Origin: Marinobacter sediminicola
GTDB lineage: Bacteria > Pseudomonadota > Gammaproteobacteria > Pseudomonadales > Oleiphilaceae
DNA: 64,000 nt
NCBI RefSeq assembly: GCF_031157525.1
Contig: NZ_JAVIXR010000003.1
Span: 364,448-428,447 of the forward strand
Direction: 5' to 3'
Position 1 is the stretch's first letter; each line of letters starts with the position of its first letter. This document shows positions 8,683-19,160 of this stretch, piece after piece. The notes beneath the pieces were generated by a model, which was not told the origin of the DNA, searched no databases, and was given only the letters and a program-made list of their open reading frames with translations. The position numbers and the translations under genes are program-made.

Positions 8683-10503
8683 TTAGCCGGTAAATGCCAT
8701 GTTCTCCGGATCGATCTGCATCAGGTTACGACTTGGGCTCAACATGCTTGTGGCATGGGTTTGAGACCTGGGAAGCAATCGTTCGAAATAGAACTCAGCG
8801 GTGGCTAACTTGGCATTGTAGAAAGCCTCAGAATCGTCACCCCCGTTGTCCAGACGGTCTGCGGCAGCCACAGCCTGGCGTAGCCACATATAAGCCATGG
8901 TCACATAGCCGCTGTACATAAGAAAATCGTAAGAAGCCGAGCTAACTACATCGCGATCTTTGCGCGCTGCCAGCATGATCCGCACGGTGAGCAGGTTCCA
9001 CTGAGCAGTAAGTTTGAGCAGCGCTACCGCAAATGGACGCACACGGCTGTCGGTCAAATGCTTACGGGCAAAGTTCGCAATCCGGGCGGTAAACTCACGA
9101 ACTGCGCCGCCTTTGGTGGTGAGCAGTACCTTACGACCCAGAAGATCCAGTGCCTGAATACCGGTGGTGCCTTCATACAAGGTGGCAATCCGCGTATCCC
9201 GGGCAATCTGCTCCATGCCATGTTCACGAATGTAACCGTGGCCACCAAACACCTGCATTCCCAGGTTAGCGGCTTCGTTGCCCAGTTCGGTCAGGAAGCC
9301 TTTCAGAATCGGGGTCAAAAAGCCCAGTTTGTCATCGTATTTGGCGGCTTTCTCTGCATCTCCCGCGGAATGGCCTTCAACCATATGGTCTGCCAGGCGA
9401 GCGGCGTCATACAACATGGCGCGGCCACCTTCGGCAATGGCTTTCTGGGTGAGCAGCATGCGCCGCACATCGGCGTGGTGTATCAGGCTGTCGGCTACAT
9501 AGTCCGGGTCTTTTTTACCGGAAAGCGCACGCATGGAGCGGCGCTCCTTGGCGTAGTCCAGTGCCCACTGGTAAGACAGTTCAGCGGGCCCGACACCTTG
9601 AATAGCGGTACCGATACGAGCCGTGTTCATAAAGGTGAACATGCACTCCAGGCCTTCGTTCTCGGGGCCAATCAGGTAGCCGGTTGCGCCATCAAAGTTC
9701 ATAACGCAGGTCGCAGAGGCCTTGATGCCCATTTTTTTCTCGAGGCTGCCACACACTACGGCGTTGCGCTCACCTACAGCACCTTCGGCGGTGGGCATGA
9801 ACTTGGGCACAATGAACAAGCTGATGCCGCGGGTGCCTTTGGGGGCGCCCGGCAGACGGGCCAGAACAATGTGGATAATGTTCTCGGTAAGATCGTGGTC
9901 GCCGGAGGAAATAAAGATCTTGGTGCCGGTAACCCTGTAGCTACCATCAGCCTGTGGCTCGGCTTTGGTTTTTACCTGGCCCAGATCCGTACCGCATTGG
10001 GGCTCGGTCAGGCACATGGTGCCGGCCCAGCGGCCCTCTGTCATAGGCAGCAGGTAGGTGTCTTTCTGATCGTCAGAGCCGTGCAAAAATATGGTATTCA
10101 TGGCACCCATCGACAAGCCCGGGTACATGGAGAACGACCAGTTTGCGGTGCCCATCATTTCCTGCTTCAACAGGCCCATGGACGCCGGCAGGCCTTGGCC
10201 GCCGTATTCTTCCGGGGCAGAAAGCCCCTGCCAGCCACCCATCACATATTGATCGTAAGCTTCTTTGTAGCCCTTCGGAGTGGCTACCTCGCCATCTTTC
10301 AGTGTGCAGCCTTCTTCATCGCCCGGCTGGTATAGGGGGCTTAGCTGTTCTTCGCTGAAGCGCGCGCACTCAGTGAGAATAGCGTCTACGATATCCGGAG
10401 TTGCATTCTCTCCGCTGGCCAATGTGGCGTAGTGCTTTGGGTAATCAAATACTTCATTCAGCAGAAACTTCATGTCACGCAAGGGCGCCTTGTAAACCGG
10501 CAT
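8683..10503 (-). CDS. Acyl-CoA dehydrogenase, DmdC/AidB-like long form
   Basis: A 606-residue flavoprotein that introduces a double bond next to the thioester of an acyl-CoA. It begins MPVYKAPLRDMKFLLNEV, the typical N-terminus of the 3-methylmercaptopropionyl-CoA dehydrogenase (DmdC)-like subfamily, and has CLTEPQCGTDLG in the central domain and LYEGTTGIQALDL in the C-terminal domain, plus the extra C-terminal extension of this long form. The ATG at 10503 has AGAGG just upstream and fits the family N-terminus. The frame stays open up to 10692, but that extension looks non-homologous. Whether the substrate is methylmercaptopropionyl-CoA or an ordinary fatty acyl-CoA cannot be decided. Confidence 0.85.
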   Translation of the reverse strand: MPVYKAPLRDMKFLLNEVFDYPKHYATLASGENATPDIVDAILTECARFSEEQLSPLYQPGDEEGCTLKDGEVATPKGYKEAYDQYVMGGWQGLSAPEEYGGQGLPASMGLLKQEMMGTANWSFSMYPGLSMGAMNTIFLHGSDDQKDTYLLPMTEGRWAGTMCLTEPQCGTDLGQVKTKAEPQADGSYRVTGTKIFISSGDHDLTENIIHIVLARLPGAPKGTRGISLFIVPKFMPTAEGAVGERNAVVCGSLEKKMGIKASATCVMNFDGATGYLIGPENEGLECMFTFMNTARIGTAIQGVGPAELSYQWALDYAKERRSMRALSGKKDPDYVADSLIHHADVRRMLLTQKAIAEGGRAMLYDAARLADHMVEGHSAGDAEKAAKYDDKLGFLTPILKGFLTELGNEAANLGMQVFGGHGYIREHGMEQIARDTRIATLYEGTTGIQALDLLGRKVLLTTKGGAVREFTARIANFARKHLTDSRVRPFAVALLKLTAQWNLLTVRIMLAARKDRDVVSSASYDFLMYSGYVTMAYMWLRQAVAAADRLDNGGDDSEAFYNAKLATAEFYFERLLPRSQTHATSMLSPSRNLMQIDPENMAFTG

Positions 10504-10757
10504 AATCAATCCTCTGTACGGGTCTGAAAATCTTCGAGCGGGGTTTGTGCAGCGCTCAGTTGCCTGCAGTTTTACGGCATAGTGCTGTGGAATCCATTGA
10601 CGAAAAGCGCTCATGACGGTGTCAGTAGAGACAGTTCGAGGGTTTTGCAAAGGCCATCCGCTGATCGAAGAACTCTCCTGGGGCGTATTCAAGTATCAGG
10701 TATGAACGCGTTTAACCCGGTCGTAATTCTGAGTAAAAAAGCTTTCTGGAGAGCTAT

Positions 10758-11342
10758 ATGAATAGTGTAAAAAACGTGCAAAATCTGTGTTCTGCGATAC
10801 CCAAAGGGGGGCGGCACTCTATACTCGTGTTGACCGCGGTTTTGGCGTTGCTGGGGGGCTGTTCTGGCCCTGCACTGACAGATTATGCAGAACGCGGGCC
10901 CAAGCTGGTTCCGGAAGCGTTCTTCAGTGGTGAACTTAGCGCCCGTGGCGTGGTCAAGGACATGTCCGGTGAGGTGATTCGCACATTTGATGCGGATATC
11001 TCGGCATCCTGGAATGACGCTGGCGTGGGCACGCTGGATGAAGAATTTCGCTTTGATGATGGCGAAGTGCAAACAAGGGTCTGGACGTTAACGCCATCGG
11101 ATGCTGCTGACAGTTATCATGCGGAGGCTGGCGATGTGGCGGATCCGGGAACCATGCGCTGGAGTGGTAACACGATTCACATGAACTATGTGCTACGGAT
11201 AGCTTATGGCGATGGAACCCTGGATGTACGAATGGACGACTGGATGTATCTGATAACGCCCGACACCTTGATCAACCAGACCACCATGAGCAAATGGGGG
11301 GTTGATGTCGGTGAACTTGTGCTTGTGATACAGAAAAAATAG
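10758..11342 (+). CDS. DUF3833-family lipoprotein
   Basis: A 194-residue protein with a lipoprotein signal: a hydrophobic segment followed by the lipobox LLGGCSG, so it is probably anchored by Cys near residue 35. The rest matches the DUF3833 pattern (FFSGELSARGVVKD, a central RVWTL strand, and WMYLITPDTLINQTTMSKWG near the end). The biochemical role of the family is unknown. It lies 37 bp ahead of the RND adaptor gene on the same strand, so it could be co-expressed with the efflux system. Confidence 0.8.
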   Translation: MNSVKNVQNLCSAIPKGGRHSILVLTAVLALLGGCSGPALTDYAERGPKLVPEAFFSGELSARGVVKDMSGEVIRTFDADISASWNDAGVGTLDEEFRFDDGEVQTRVWTLTPSDAADSYHAEAGDVADPGTMRWSGNTIHMNYVLRIAYGDGTLDVRMDDWMYLITPDTLINQTTMSKWGVDVGELVLVIQKK

Positions 11343-11379
11343 AACCCGGCGGAAGCCGGTCTGTCTGCTGAGAGACTTT

Positions 11380-12474
11380 ATGTTGAAACAATGGCTGATC
11401 GGTTTTCTACTGGTCGTATTAGCACTGGGTGCTGCTTTCGTTTATCGCAGCCTGGATGAATCGGCTGAGGCGCAGGTTGCTCGTGAGCGGCCTGCGAGTG
11501 CAGTGAACATCGTGTTGCCTGCAACGGATACGGTGCGGGATGAAATCAGGGCAGTTGGTAGCTTGAATGCAGTCAATGAGGTGAACCTGACCACTGAAAC
11601 TAGCGGCCGTGTGGTAGCGATCAATTTGAAGTCTGGCCGCCGGATAAAACAGGGCGACCTGCTGCTGCGGCTTGATGATCGACAGGCGAGGGCAGATCTG
11701 GGTGTTATTGAAGCCCAGTTGGCAGACGCTCGGCGTAAATACGAAAGAGCCAAAAGTCTGCGAGACAACAACAGTATTTCCCAGTCCTTCGTGGATGAGC
11801 TGAGAACCGCCGTAGAGGTGTCTGAAGCTCAGCGTACCGCGGCGCAGGTCAGGCTTGAAAACCACCGTATTGACGCCCCGTTCTCCGGCGTGGCAGGCTT
11901 GAGTGATATTAGTATCGGCGCCTATATAACCGCGGGCACCACTATAACAACGTTGGATGCCACATCCCCCATGGAGCTGAATTTCTCCATCCCCGAGCGC
12001 TTTCTTGGCCAGATCAGTCCGGGCCAGAAGGTACAGGGTGGCTCCCCGGCTTACCCTGATCAGGTATTCATTGGCGAACTGGTTGAATTGGGTTCCCGCA
12101 TTGATGAGCTCAGTCGCTCGTTACCGGTTCGCGCCCTGATTGATAACACGGAGGGGCAGTTGCGCCCAGGCCAGTTTATGTCCGTTAGCCTGACATTGCG
12201 TGAGCGCCAGGCTCTGGTTATCCCGGAGCAGGCAGTTATGGTTCGTGGTGCCGAACAATATGTGTTTGTGGCAGATGACGGTGTTGCCCGGCGCGTGCCA
12301 GTAACGCTGGGCTCACGTATGCCCGGGCGTGTGGAAATTGCGAAAGGGCTAACAGCAGACGATTCGGTGGTGGTGACAGGGCAAGATCGGCTTAGTAGTG
12401 GTGAACGTATCCGGGTGATCGATGATATAAACGCGATTCCCGAAAACCGGTTTACCCTTTCTGTGGAGTCGTAA
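11380..12474 (+). CDS. RND efflux periplasmic adaptor (membrane fusion protein)
   Basis: A 364-residue membrane-fusion protein with an N-terminal membrane anchor (LIGFLLVVLALGAAFVY). A lipoyl-like half-motif (GRVVAINLKSGRRIKQGDLL), an alpha-helical hairpin (about residues 100-155), the second lipoyl half (IDAPFSGVAGLSDISIGAYI) and beta-barrel and membrane-proximal domains follow. It links the inner-membrane RND pump to an outer-membrane channel. The permease gene starts 3 bp downstream of its stop, so the two are translationally close. No outer-membrane factor gene is nearby, so a TolC-like partner must be encoded elsewhere. Confidence 0.9.
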   Translation: MLKQWLIGFLLVVLALGAAFVYRSLDESAEAQVARERPASAVNIVLPATDTVRDEIRAVGSLNAVNEVNLTTETSGRVVAINLKSGRRIKQGDLLLRLDDRQARADLGVIEAQLADARRKYERAKSLRDNNSISQSFVDELRTAVEVSEAQRTAAQVRLENHRIDAPFSGVAGLSDISIGAYITAGTTITTLDATSPMELNFSIPERFLGQISPGQKVQGGSPAYPDQVFIGELVELGSRIDELSRSLPVRALIDNTEGQLRPGQFMSVSLTLRERQALVIPEQAVMVRGAEQYVFVADDGVARRVPVTLGSRMPGRVEIAKGLTADDSVVVTGQDRLSSGERIRVIDDINAIPENRFTLSVES

Positions 12475-12477
12475 GCC

Positions 12478-15400
12478 GTGATTCTTTCAGATATTTCCAT
12501 CAAACGTCCGGTGTTTGCTACGGTTCTCAGCCTGCTGATTGTCGTGTTTGGTCTGGCTGCCTTGTTCGGCCTGCCGGTGCGCGAATATCCCGACATTGAC
12601 CCACCCGTGGTGTCTGTTTCTACCAGCTATACGGGTGCGGCCGCTGAGGTGGTTGATACCCAGATCACTCAGATCATCGAAGGTGCCATCAGCGGGATAG
12701 AAGGGATTCGTTCTATCCAGTCATCCACCCGTCAGGGTGGGTCTTATACCACTATCGAGTTTTCCTCCAGTCGGGATGTGGACATTGCAGCCAACGATGT
12801 TCGCGATGCTATTTCGAGGGTGAACAACCAGTTACCGGATGAAGCCGATCCGCCCGTGGTGCGCAAAGCGGATTCCGATGCCCGCCCCATGATGTGGGTA
12901 ACCCTGCGCAGCGATCACTGGGATTCAGCCCAGATGAGCGACTATGCCGACCGGGTTCTGGCAGATAGATTGGCGGTGGTGGATGGCGTCGCCGATGTGC
13001 GAATTGGTGGTGAACGCCGCTATGCCATTCGCGTGTGGCTTGACCGGGAACGCCTGGCGGCTCGGGATATAACCGTGGCCGAAGTTGAGCGGGCGTTGCG
13101 CGCTAACAACGTAGAGCTACCCGCGGGTTCTGTGGATTCCTCCACTCGTAACTTTACCGTGCGGGCAGAAGGCAGGCTGGAAACGGTTGAAGAATTCCGT
13201 GAGCTGGTGATTCGCCGGGATGGCAATCAGCTGCTGCGCCTGGGAGAAGTTGCGAATGTGGTGATGGGTGTGGAGTCCGATATCGGGCGCTTGCGCGCCA
13301 ACGGCCAAACCGCCATTGGAATGGGCATTATCCGGCAGTCCAAGGCCAACACAGTGGCTGTATCTGATGCTGTCCGGGGTGAGCTGGATAAAATACGGGA
13401 AACCCTGCCACCGGAAATCAGCATCACTGAAAGCTACGATGAATCCATATTTATCCGTGCCTCCATTCGCGAGGTAATGATCACCCTGGCAATTGCAGTG
13501 TCATTGGTCATCTTGGTGATCTTCCTGTTCCTGCGCTCCTGGCGCGCCACGCTGATCCCCGCAGTGACCATACCGGTAGCGGTAATCGGTGCCTTTATTG
13601 GGCTCGGCTTCCTGGGTTTTTCCATCAACGTACTCACCTTGCTGGCGGTCATACTCGCCATTGGCCTGGTGGTGGACGATGCCATAGTGATGCTGGAAAA
13701 CATCCAGCGCCGAATTGATAAGGGCGAGCCGCCGCTGCTGGCCGCCTATCGTGGTGCCAGGCAGGTAGCCTTTGCGGTGATTGCCACCACCCTCACACTG
13801 GTGGCTGTGTTCGTGCCCATTTCGTTTATGGGCGGCAACATAGGCCGGTTGTTTGCGGAGTTTGGTTTCACACTGGCGGCGGCGGTGGTTGTGTCCAGCC
13901 TGGTGGCGCTGACTCTCGCGCCCATGCTTTGCTCCAAGTGGCTCAAGCCCAGCCCGACAAGTGGCGAGGGGCGTGGTTTTTGGGCGGTTATCGAGAAAGT
14001 TCTGAACGGACTCACCAGTGGATACGAACGGCTGCTGAGGTTTTCACTCAATCAAGCTGGCCTGGTGCTGGGCATTGGTTTGGTGGGGCTGGTTGTGGCG
14101 GTAGTGATATACCCGAAACTGCCTCAGGAACTGGCACCTACCGAGGACAGAGGCACGATTATTATGCCCGCCAGTGCGCCTCGGGGCGCCACCGTTCAGT
14201 ACACCGATCACTATGTAAAACAGGCAGAAGAAAAGCTCATGCCTTTCCTGGAAGATGGGCCTGCCAGCCGCATGTTGTCCATTGTCGGCTTCCGCGAGCG
14301 GGAAGACAGCGCATTCATTATTATGGGTTTGGCCCCCTGGGATGAGCGGGAGATCAAGCAACAGCAGGTGACCAACGATATACGGAAAAAGTTTGCTGAT
14401 ATTTCCGGTATTCGCATGGTGGCGATCAATCCACCAGGATTGGGGCAGCGTGGTTTCAGCCAGCCAGTAGAGTTTGTAGTTGCCGGGCCGGACTATGAAT
14501 CCGTGCAGGCCTGGAGTGATGAGCTGGTAGAGCGGGCCAAAGACAATCCCAACCTGCTGAACCTGCAAACTGACTTTGAGCTCACCCGGCCGGAGCTCAG
14601 TGTTGCCATTGATCGCGAGCGAGCGGCAGATTTGGACATAACTATTGAAGATGTGGGCCTTACACTGCAAACCATGCTGGCATCACGGAAGGTAACAACC
14701 TATCTGGAACGGGGTCGCGAGTACGATGTCATCATGCAGGCCGATGATGCCAGCCGCGCGACACCATCGGATCTGGGCCAGATATTCTTGCGTCCGAGAG
14801 AAGGTGGCGACCTGATTCCACTGCAGGCACTGGTTTCAATTACAGAGAAAGGGGCAAACCCCGATCTTCGCCGCATAGATCGCCTGCCGGCCGTGGTTAT
14901 CAGCGGATCTCTGGCAGATGGCTATGATCTTGGCTCCGCACTGACCTACCTGAACACGCTTGCAGTAGACACCTTGCCGTCAGAAGCCCGGTTGAGTTAC
15001 CAGGGCTTGAGCCGGGAGTTTCAGGAATCCTCCTCCGCGATTTATGTCACCTTCGGCCTGGCCTTCATCATCGTGTTTCTGGTGCTGGCAGCCCAGTTTG
15101 AAAGCTGGATTCACCCGCTGATCATCATGCTTCCGGTGCCATTGGCCGTGACCGGTGCACTGCTGGCATTGTGGTGGAGCGGCATCAGCCTGAACATATA
15201 CAGCCAGATTGGGATCATCATGCTGCTGGGACTCATGTCGAAGAACGGCATATTGATTGTGGAGTTTGCCAACCAGCTGCGAGACGAAGGCTACGTGGTA
15301 AAAGACGCAATTCTGGCGGGTGCGTCCCTGCGCTTTCGGCCCGTACTGATGACCACCATCTCCACGGTCTTTGGGGCGGTGCCTCTGGTTATTGCAACAG

Positions 15401-15591
15401 GCGCGGGCGCTGAGAGCAGGGCGGCGATTGGTATGGTGATATTGGGAGGGCTGATTTTTGCGACCACGCTTACGTTGTTTATCATCCCGGTGCTATACAA
15501 TCTGCTGGCAGGCTTTGCCAAATCCGCCAATGCGATTGAACATGAGCTGGAGCGCCAGGCCTCTTTATCCCAAGCCAGTTCGTCAGATTAA
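12478..15591 (+). CDS. RND family efflux permease (HAE1/AcrB-like)
   Basis: A 1037-residue, twelve-helix permease of the standard RND length. It begins MILSDISIKRPVFATVLSLL and has the helix-4 proton-relay segment with two aspartates (GLVVDDAIVMLENIQRR). Two large periplasmic loops and the second-half helices (FLVLAAQFESWIHPLIIMLP, LMSKNGILIVEFANQLRDEG) follow. GTG start at 12478 directly after the adaptor gene. It exports drugs or other hydrophobic compounds by proton antiport; the spectrum is not predictable from sequence. Confidence 0.92.
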   Translation: MILSDISIKRPVFATVLSLLIVVFGLAALFGLPVREYPDIDPPVVSVSTSYTGAAAEVVDTQITQIIEGAISGIEGIRSIQSSTRQGGSYTTIEFSSSRDVDIAANDVRDAISRVNNQLPDEADPPVVRKADSDARPMMWVTLRSDHWDSAQMSDYADRVLADRLAVVDGVADVRIGGERRYAIRVWLDRERLAARDITVAEVERALRANNVELPAGSVDSSTRNFTVRAEGRLETVEEFRELVIRRDGNQLLRLGEVANVVMGVESDIGRLRANGQTAIGMGIIRQSKANTVAVSDAVRGELDKIRETLPPEISITESYDESIFIRASIREVMITLAIAVSLVILVIFLFLRSWRATLIPAVTIPVAVIGAFIGLGFLGFSINVLTLLAVILAIGLVVDDAIVMLENIQRRIDKGEPPLLAAYRGARQVAFAVIATTLTLVAVFVPISFMGGNIGRLFAEFGFTLAAAVVVSSLVALTLAPMLCSKWLKPSPTSGEGRGFWAVIEKVLNGLTSGYERLLRFSLNQAGLVLGIGLVGLVVAVVIYPKLPQELAPTEDRGTIIMPASAPRGATVQYTDHYVKQAEEKLMPFLEDGPASRMLSIVGFREREDSAFIIMGLAPWDEREIKQQQVTNDIRKKFADISGIRMVAINPPGLGQRGFSQPVEFVVAGPDYESVQAWSDELVERAKDNPNLLNLQTDFELTRPELSVAIDRERAADLDITIEDVGLTLQTMLASRKVTTYLERGREYDVIMQADDASRATPSDLGQIFLRPREGGDLIPLQALVSITEKGANPDLRRIDRLPAVVISGSLADGYDLGSALTYLNTLAVDTLPSEARLSYQGLSREFQESSSAIYVTFGLAFIIVFLVLAAQFESWIHPLIIMLPVPLAVTGALLALWWSGISLNIYSQIGIIMLLGLMSKNGILIVEFANQLRDEGYVVKDAILAGASLRFRPVLMTTISTVFGAVPLVIATGAGAESRAAIGMVILGGLIFATTLTLFIIPVLYNLLAGFAKSANAIEHELERQASLSQASSSD

Positions 15592-15628
15592 TAACGGGCT
15601 GGTGTGACCCTGCAATCCGGAAGGTTTT

Positions 15629-16909
15629 ATGGCCATACCCAGCCAGTTCCGTTTACTGGGACAGCGGCGATTTTTGCCGTTTTATCTCACCCAGTTTTCC
15701 GGAGCGTTCAACGACAACCTCTATAAAAACGCGCTCTTGTTGCTGATTGCCTATCAGACCACGGGTTTGATGGGGATGTCGGTGAACACGGTAATCAATC
15801 TGGCTGCGTTTTTGTTCATCCTGCCGTTCTTCCTGTTTTCCGGCATTGCCGGGCAGATGGCCGACCGCTACGAGAAAGCGGCGATTATCCGCAAAGTAAA
15901 ACTCGCCGAAATAGGCATTATGGCACTGGCTACCTTAGCGCTCTGGCTAGGTTGGTACGAAGGACTGCTGGTGCTGCTGTTCTTGATGGGCACCCAATCT
16001 ACCTTTTTTGGGCCGGTGAAGTACGCCATTCTGCCCCAGGTGCTTGGGGAAGATGAGCTGGTAGGTGGCAATGGCTTGGTGAGCATGGGCACGTTTGTTG
16101 CCATTTTGCTCGGCACCATAGCCGCCGGCTTGTTGATGGGGCTTGAGGGCGCGGTAAAGCTCACGGCTGCGAGCGTTTTGGTGATGGCAGTTTTAGGCTA
16201 TATCGCCGCAAGACAGGTGCCAGACACTGGGGTAACCCTTAATGCGCAGGCGGTGCGCTTCCGCCCGGTGTTGGAAACCTGGCACCTGATGGGTGTGGCC
16301 GCCGAGCGCAAGCCGGTGCTTGGGGCGATTCTCGCCATTTCCTGGTTCTGGTTTCTTGGTGCAGCCTATCTCACCCAGTTTCCAAACTTCGCCTTGAGTA
16401 ACCTTCAGGGTGACGAAACCGTGGTCACTCTTCTTCTGTCCATGTTTATCGTGGGCATCTCAATCGGCTCGATGATGTGTGAGCGCCTTACACGGCATCG
16501 AATCACTTTGACCCCTATTCCTTGGGGCGCCCTTGGGTTGACCCTTTTTGGGGTAGATCTGTTTTTCGCGGTACCGGCAAGCCCGGAGCCCTCCACCTGG
16601 TGGACACTGGTCACGGATCCAGCTTACATCCGGGTATTAGCTGATCTGGTAGGTATCGGCGTGTGCGGTGGTTTGTTTATTGTGCCCCTCTACGCGTTTA
16701 TCCAGCATGAAACCCCTGAAAATAAACGGGCGCGAATCATTGCAGCACTGAATGTAATAAATGCGCTGTTCATGGTTGTAAGCGCACTCACAGGCATTGT
16801 TGTACTCGGGCTTCTCGAAGTGGGTATTCCGGGCTTTTTTCTGTTGATCTCACTGGTCAATGGGCTTGTGCTCATAGCCGTGTGGCGTTTGAGGCGGCGA
16901 GCAGGATAG
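15629..16909 (+). CDS. MFS transporter, LplT (lysophospholipid transporter)-like
   Basis: A 426-residue major facilitator protein with about twelve hydrophobic segments. The N-terminus FYLTQFSGAFNDNLYKNAL and the segment TQSTFFGPVKYAILPQVL are characteristic of the LplT branch, which flips lysophospholipids inward for re-acylation. In many bacteria this carrier is fused to, or beside, the acyltransferase Aas; no acyltransferase domain or gene is present here. It follows the RND permease by 37 bp on the same strand, so co-transcription is possible though functionally unexplained. Transport substrate is inferred from family only. Confidence 0.82.
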   Translation: MAIPSQFRLLGQRRFLPFYLTQFSGAFNDNLYKNALLLLIAYQTTGLMGMSVNTVINLAAFLFILPFFLFSGIAGQMADRYEKAAIIRKVKLAEIGIMALATLALWLGWYEGLLVLLFLMGTQSTFFGPVKYAILPQVLGEDELVGGNGLVSMGTFVAILLGTIAAGLLMGLEGAVKLTAASVLVMAVLGYIAARQVPDTGVTLNAQAVRFRPVLETWHLMGVAAERKPVLGAILAISWFWFLGAAYLTQFPNFALSNLQGDETVVTLLLSMFIVGISIGSMMCERLTRHRITLTPIPWGALGLTLFGVDLFFAVPASPEPSTWWTLVTDPAYIRVLADLVGIGVCGGLFIVPLYAFIQHETPENKRARIIAALNVINALFMVVSALTGIVVLGLLEVGIPGFFLLISLVNGLVLIAVWRLRRRAG

Positions 16910-17265
16910 AGTTCTGTGGATAAATAGTTGGATAAGCTGCGAATAAGCCTTGAATATAATTTTATAATATCATTTAAAACAACGGCTTATTTGTCAATGA
17001 GGGGCGCTTTATAAGCGATGAATTTGTGGATAACTTTATTGAAAACTTTTTGAGGAGAGCTGCCCAAGCCTATGAAAACCCGATGATTTAGGTTTTTCGC
17101 TGCATCACACGAAGCGTTAAGCAGGTGTTTTATCCGGTGACAGCGACCCAGTGGCTGCCATGTGCAGGTGTTTCTGGTTAAAATTTGCACATTCTGACTG
17201 CATTTTTCCGGGCGAAACGTTATACTCCCGGCCCTGTTTTTATCCCCCGATTTCCGAGGTGAGCT
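16910..17265. other. Candidate chromosomal replication origin (oriC)
   Basis: A 356-bp gene-free stretch upstream of mnmG. It contains two perfect DnaA boxes in the form TGTGGATAA (16915-16923 and 17025-17033), a near match TTGGATAAG at 16928-16936, and a very AT-rich segment between them (about 16951-16980). A TATACT hexamer at 17221-17226 is a weak candidate -10 for mnmG. In Escherichia coli oriC also lies upstream of mnmG, whereas in Pseudomonas the main origin is beside dnaA; the dnaA locus is not in this window. I infer either oriC itself or a DnaA-regulated region. Confidence 0.5.
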
Positions 17266-19152
17266 GTGGATTTTCCGACCCGTTTCGATGTTATTGTCAT
17301 TGGTGGTGGCCATGCCGGCACTGAAGCCGCGCTTGCGGCCGCACGTATGGGCTCGCAAACCCTGCTGCTGACCCACAACATTGAAACCCTTGGGCAGATG
17401 TCGTGCAACCCGGCTATTGGAGGCATTGGCAAAAGCCATCTGGTTAAGGAAATTGATGCCCTTGGCGGCGCCATGGCTCAGGCAACTGATCTGGCAGGCA
17501 TACAGTTCCGGGTGCTAAACAGCCGAAAAGGCCCGGCAGTGCGAGCTACCCGAGCCCAGGCAGACCGTGTTCTGTACAAGGCTGCCATTCGCCATACTCT
17601 CGAAAGCGAGCCAAATCTCACCCTGTTTCAGCAGGCTGCAGATGACCTGATTGTGGAAAACGACCAGGTAACTGGCGTGGTGACCCAGACGGGTATCCGG
17701 TTTAACGCTAAAACTGTCGTACTGACAACAGGTACCTTCCTCGGCGGTGTTATCCACATTGGCATGCAGCAGCATTCTGGCGGACGTGCCGGCGATGCGC
17801 CAGCCAACGCGTTGGCTCAACGGTTGCGAGAGCTGCCATTTAACGTGGGCCGCCTGAAAACCGGCACACCGCCGCGTATTGATGCCCGCAGTGTCGATTT
17901 CTCCGTGATGCAGGAGCAGTGGGGCGACAACCCTGCGCCGGTGATGTCATTTATTGGCAGCCGGGATCAGCATCCAGAGCAGGTGTGTTGCTACGTCACC
18001 CGCACCACCGAGCAGACCCACGATATTATCCGCAGCGGCTTTGATCGCTCGCCCATGTTTGCCGGTAACATTGAAGGCGTCGGGCCACGCTATTGCCCGT
18101 CGATTGAAGACAAGGTCAACCGTTTTGCCGACAAAGACTCGCATCAAATATTTGTAGAGCCAGAAGGCCTGACCACCAATGAGTTGTATCCAAATGGCAT
18201 ATCCACCAGCTTGCCGTTTGATATCCAGCTGGCGGCAGTGCGTTCCATTCCAGGCTTTGAAAATGCCCATATCACGCGGCCTGGCTATGCCATTGAGTAT
18301 GATTATCTGAACCCCCAGGACTTGCGCCACACTCTGGAAACCAAGTTCATCCAGGGTCTCTATTTCGCCGGCCAGATCAACGGTACTACTGGATATGAAG
18401 AAGCGGGTGCCCAGGGTTTGCTGGCGGGCATTAACGCAGCCCTGCGCGCGCAGGAAAAGAGCGAGTGGTATCCGCGCCGCGATGAAGCCTATCTCGGGGT
18501 GCTGGTGGATGATCTGATCACCATGGGTACCAAAGAGCCATACCGCATGTTCACCAGCCGAGCGGAATACCGCCTCATCCTGCGCGAAGACAACGCCGAT
18601 TTACGCCTCACCGAAACCGGCCGCAAGCTGGGATTGGTAAATGACGAGCGTTGGCAAAAATTCAATACCAAGTTTGAAGCCATTGCGACAGAGCGCAAAC
18701 GCCTCGAGAACACCCGTATACACCCGGCAACTGAAGCGGGCGATCGCGCCAACCTTTTCCTTAAACAGCCCATGACCCGGGATCACACCCTGGCGGAGTT
18801 GCTGCGTCGCCCGGAAATTGTGTACAGCCATGTGGCTGAAATCGGGGCTGCGCAAGCAGAAGACCCGGTTGTGGCGGAACAGGTGGAAATCGAGATCAAG
18901 TACGAAGGCTATATTTCGCGCCAGACCGACGAAATTGAGCGTTTGCGCCGGAATGAGAACACGGCGCTGCCTATTGATCTGGATTACGATGTAATCGGCG
19001 GGTTGTCGAATGAGATCAAGCAGAAGCTGAAAGAAGTTCGCCCGGAAACGGTTGCACAAGCCTCGCGGATACAGGGTGTAACGCCGGCTGCGATCTCGCA
19101 GATATTGGTAAATCTGAAAAAGCGCGAGCTTTTGCGCAAGCAGAGCGCCTGA
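17266..19152 (+). CDS. mnmG: tRNA uridine-5-carboxymethylaminomethyl modification enzyme MnmG (GidA)
   Basis: A 628-residue FAD protein, full length for the family. The N-terminus [21 protein letters not shown] is the dinucleotide-binding motif, followed by [42 protein letters not shown] and the C-terminal helical domain are also present. With MnmE it installs the carboxymethylaminomethyl group on U34 of several tRNAs. The GTG start at 17266 is preceded by GAGGTGAG. It heads the conserved mnmG-rsmG-parA-parB order, with rsmG 8 bp downstream. Confidence 0.97.
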   Translation: MDFPTRFDVIVIGGGHAGTEAALAAARMGSQTLLLTHNIETLGQMSCNPAIGGIGKSHLVKEIDALGGAMAQATDLAGIQFRVLNSRKGPAVRATRAQADRVLYKAAIRHTLESEPNLTLFQQAADDLIVENDQVTGVVTQTGIRFNAKTVVLTTGTFLGGVIHIGMQQHSGGRAGDAPANALAQRLRELPFNVGRLKTGTPPRIDARSVDFSVMQEQWGDNPAPVMSFIGSRDQHPEQVCCYVTRTTEQTHDIIRSGFDRSPMFAGNIEGVGPRYCPSIEDKVNRFADKDSHQIFVEPEGLTTNELYPNGISTSLPFDIQLAAVRSIPGFENAHITRPGYAIEYDYLNPQDLRHTLETKFIQGLYFAGQINGTTGYEEAGAQGLLAGINAALRAQEKSEWYPRRDEAYLGVLVDDLITMGTKEPYRMFTSRAEYRLILREDNADLRLTETGRKLGLVNDERWQKFNTKFEAIATERKRLENTRIHPATEAGDRANLFLKQPMTRDHTLAELLRRPEIVYSHVAEIGAAQAEDPVVAEQVEIEIKYEGYISRQTDEIERLRRNENTALPIDLDYDVIGGLSNEIKQKLKEVRPETVAQASRIQGVTPAAISQILVNLKKRELLRKQSA

Positions 19153-19160
19153 ACCCTGCC

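Noticed and set aside
9058..10335. Long (425-codon) frame antisense to the acyl-CoA dehydrogenase
   Set aside because: Mirror frame caused by high GC at third positions; the minus-strand protein has clear family motifs throughout.
10504..10692. N-terminal extension of the acyl-CoA dehydrogenase
   Set aside because: The frame is open, but the family N-terminus begins at 10503 and has a ribosome-binding site there.
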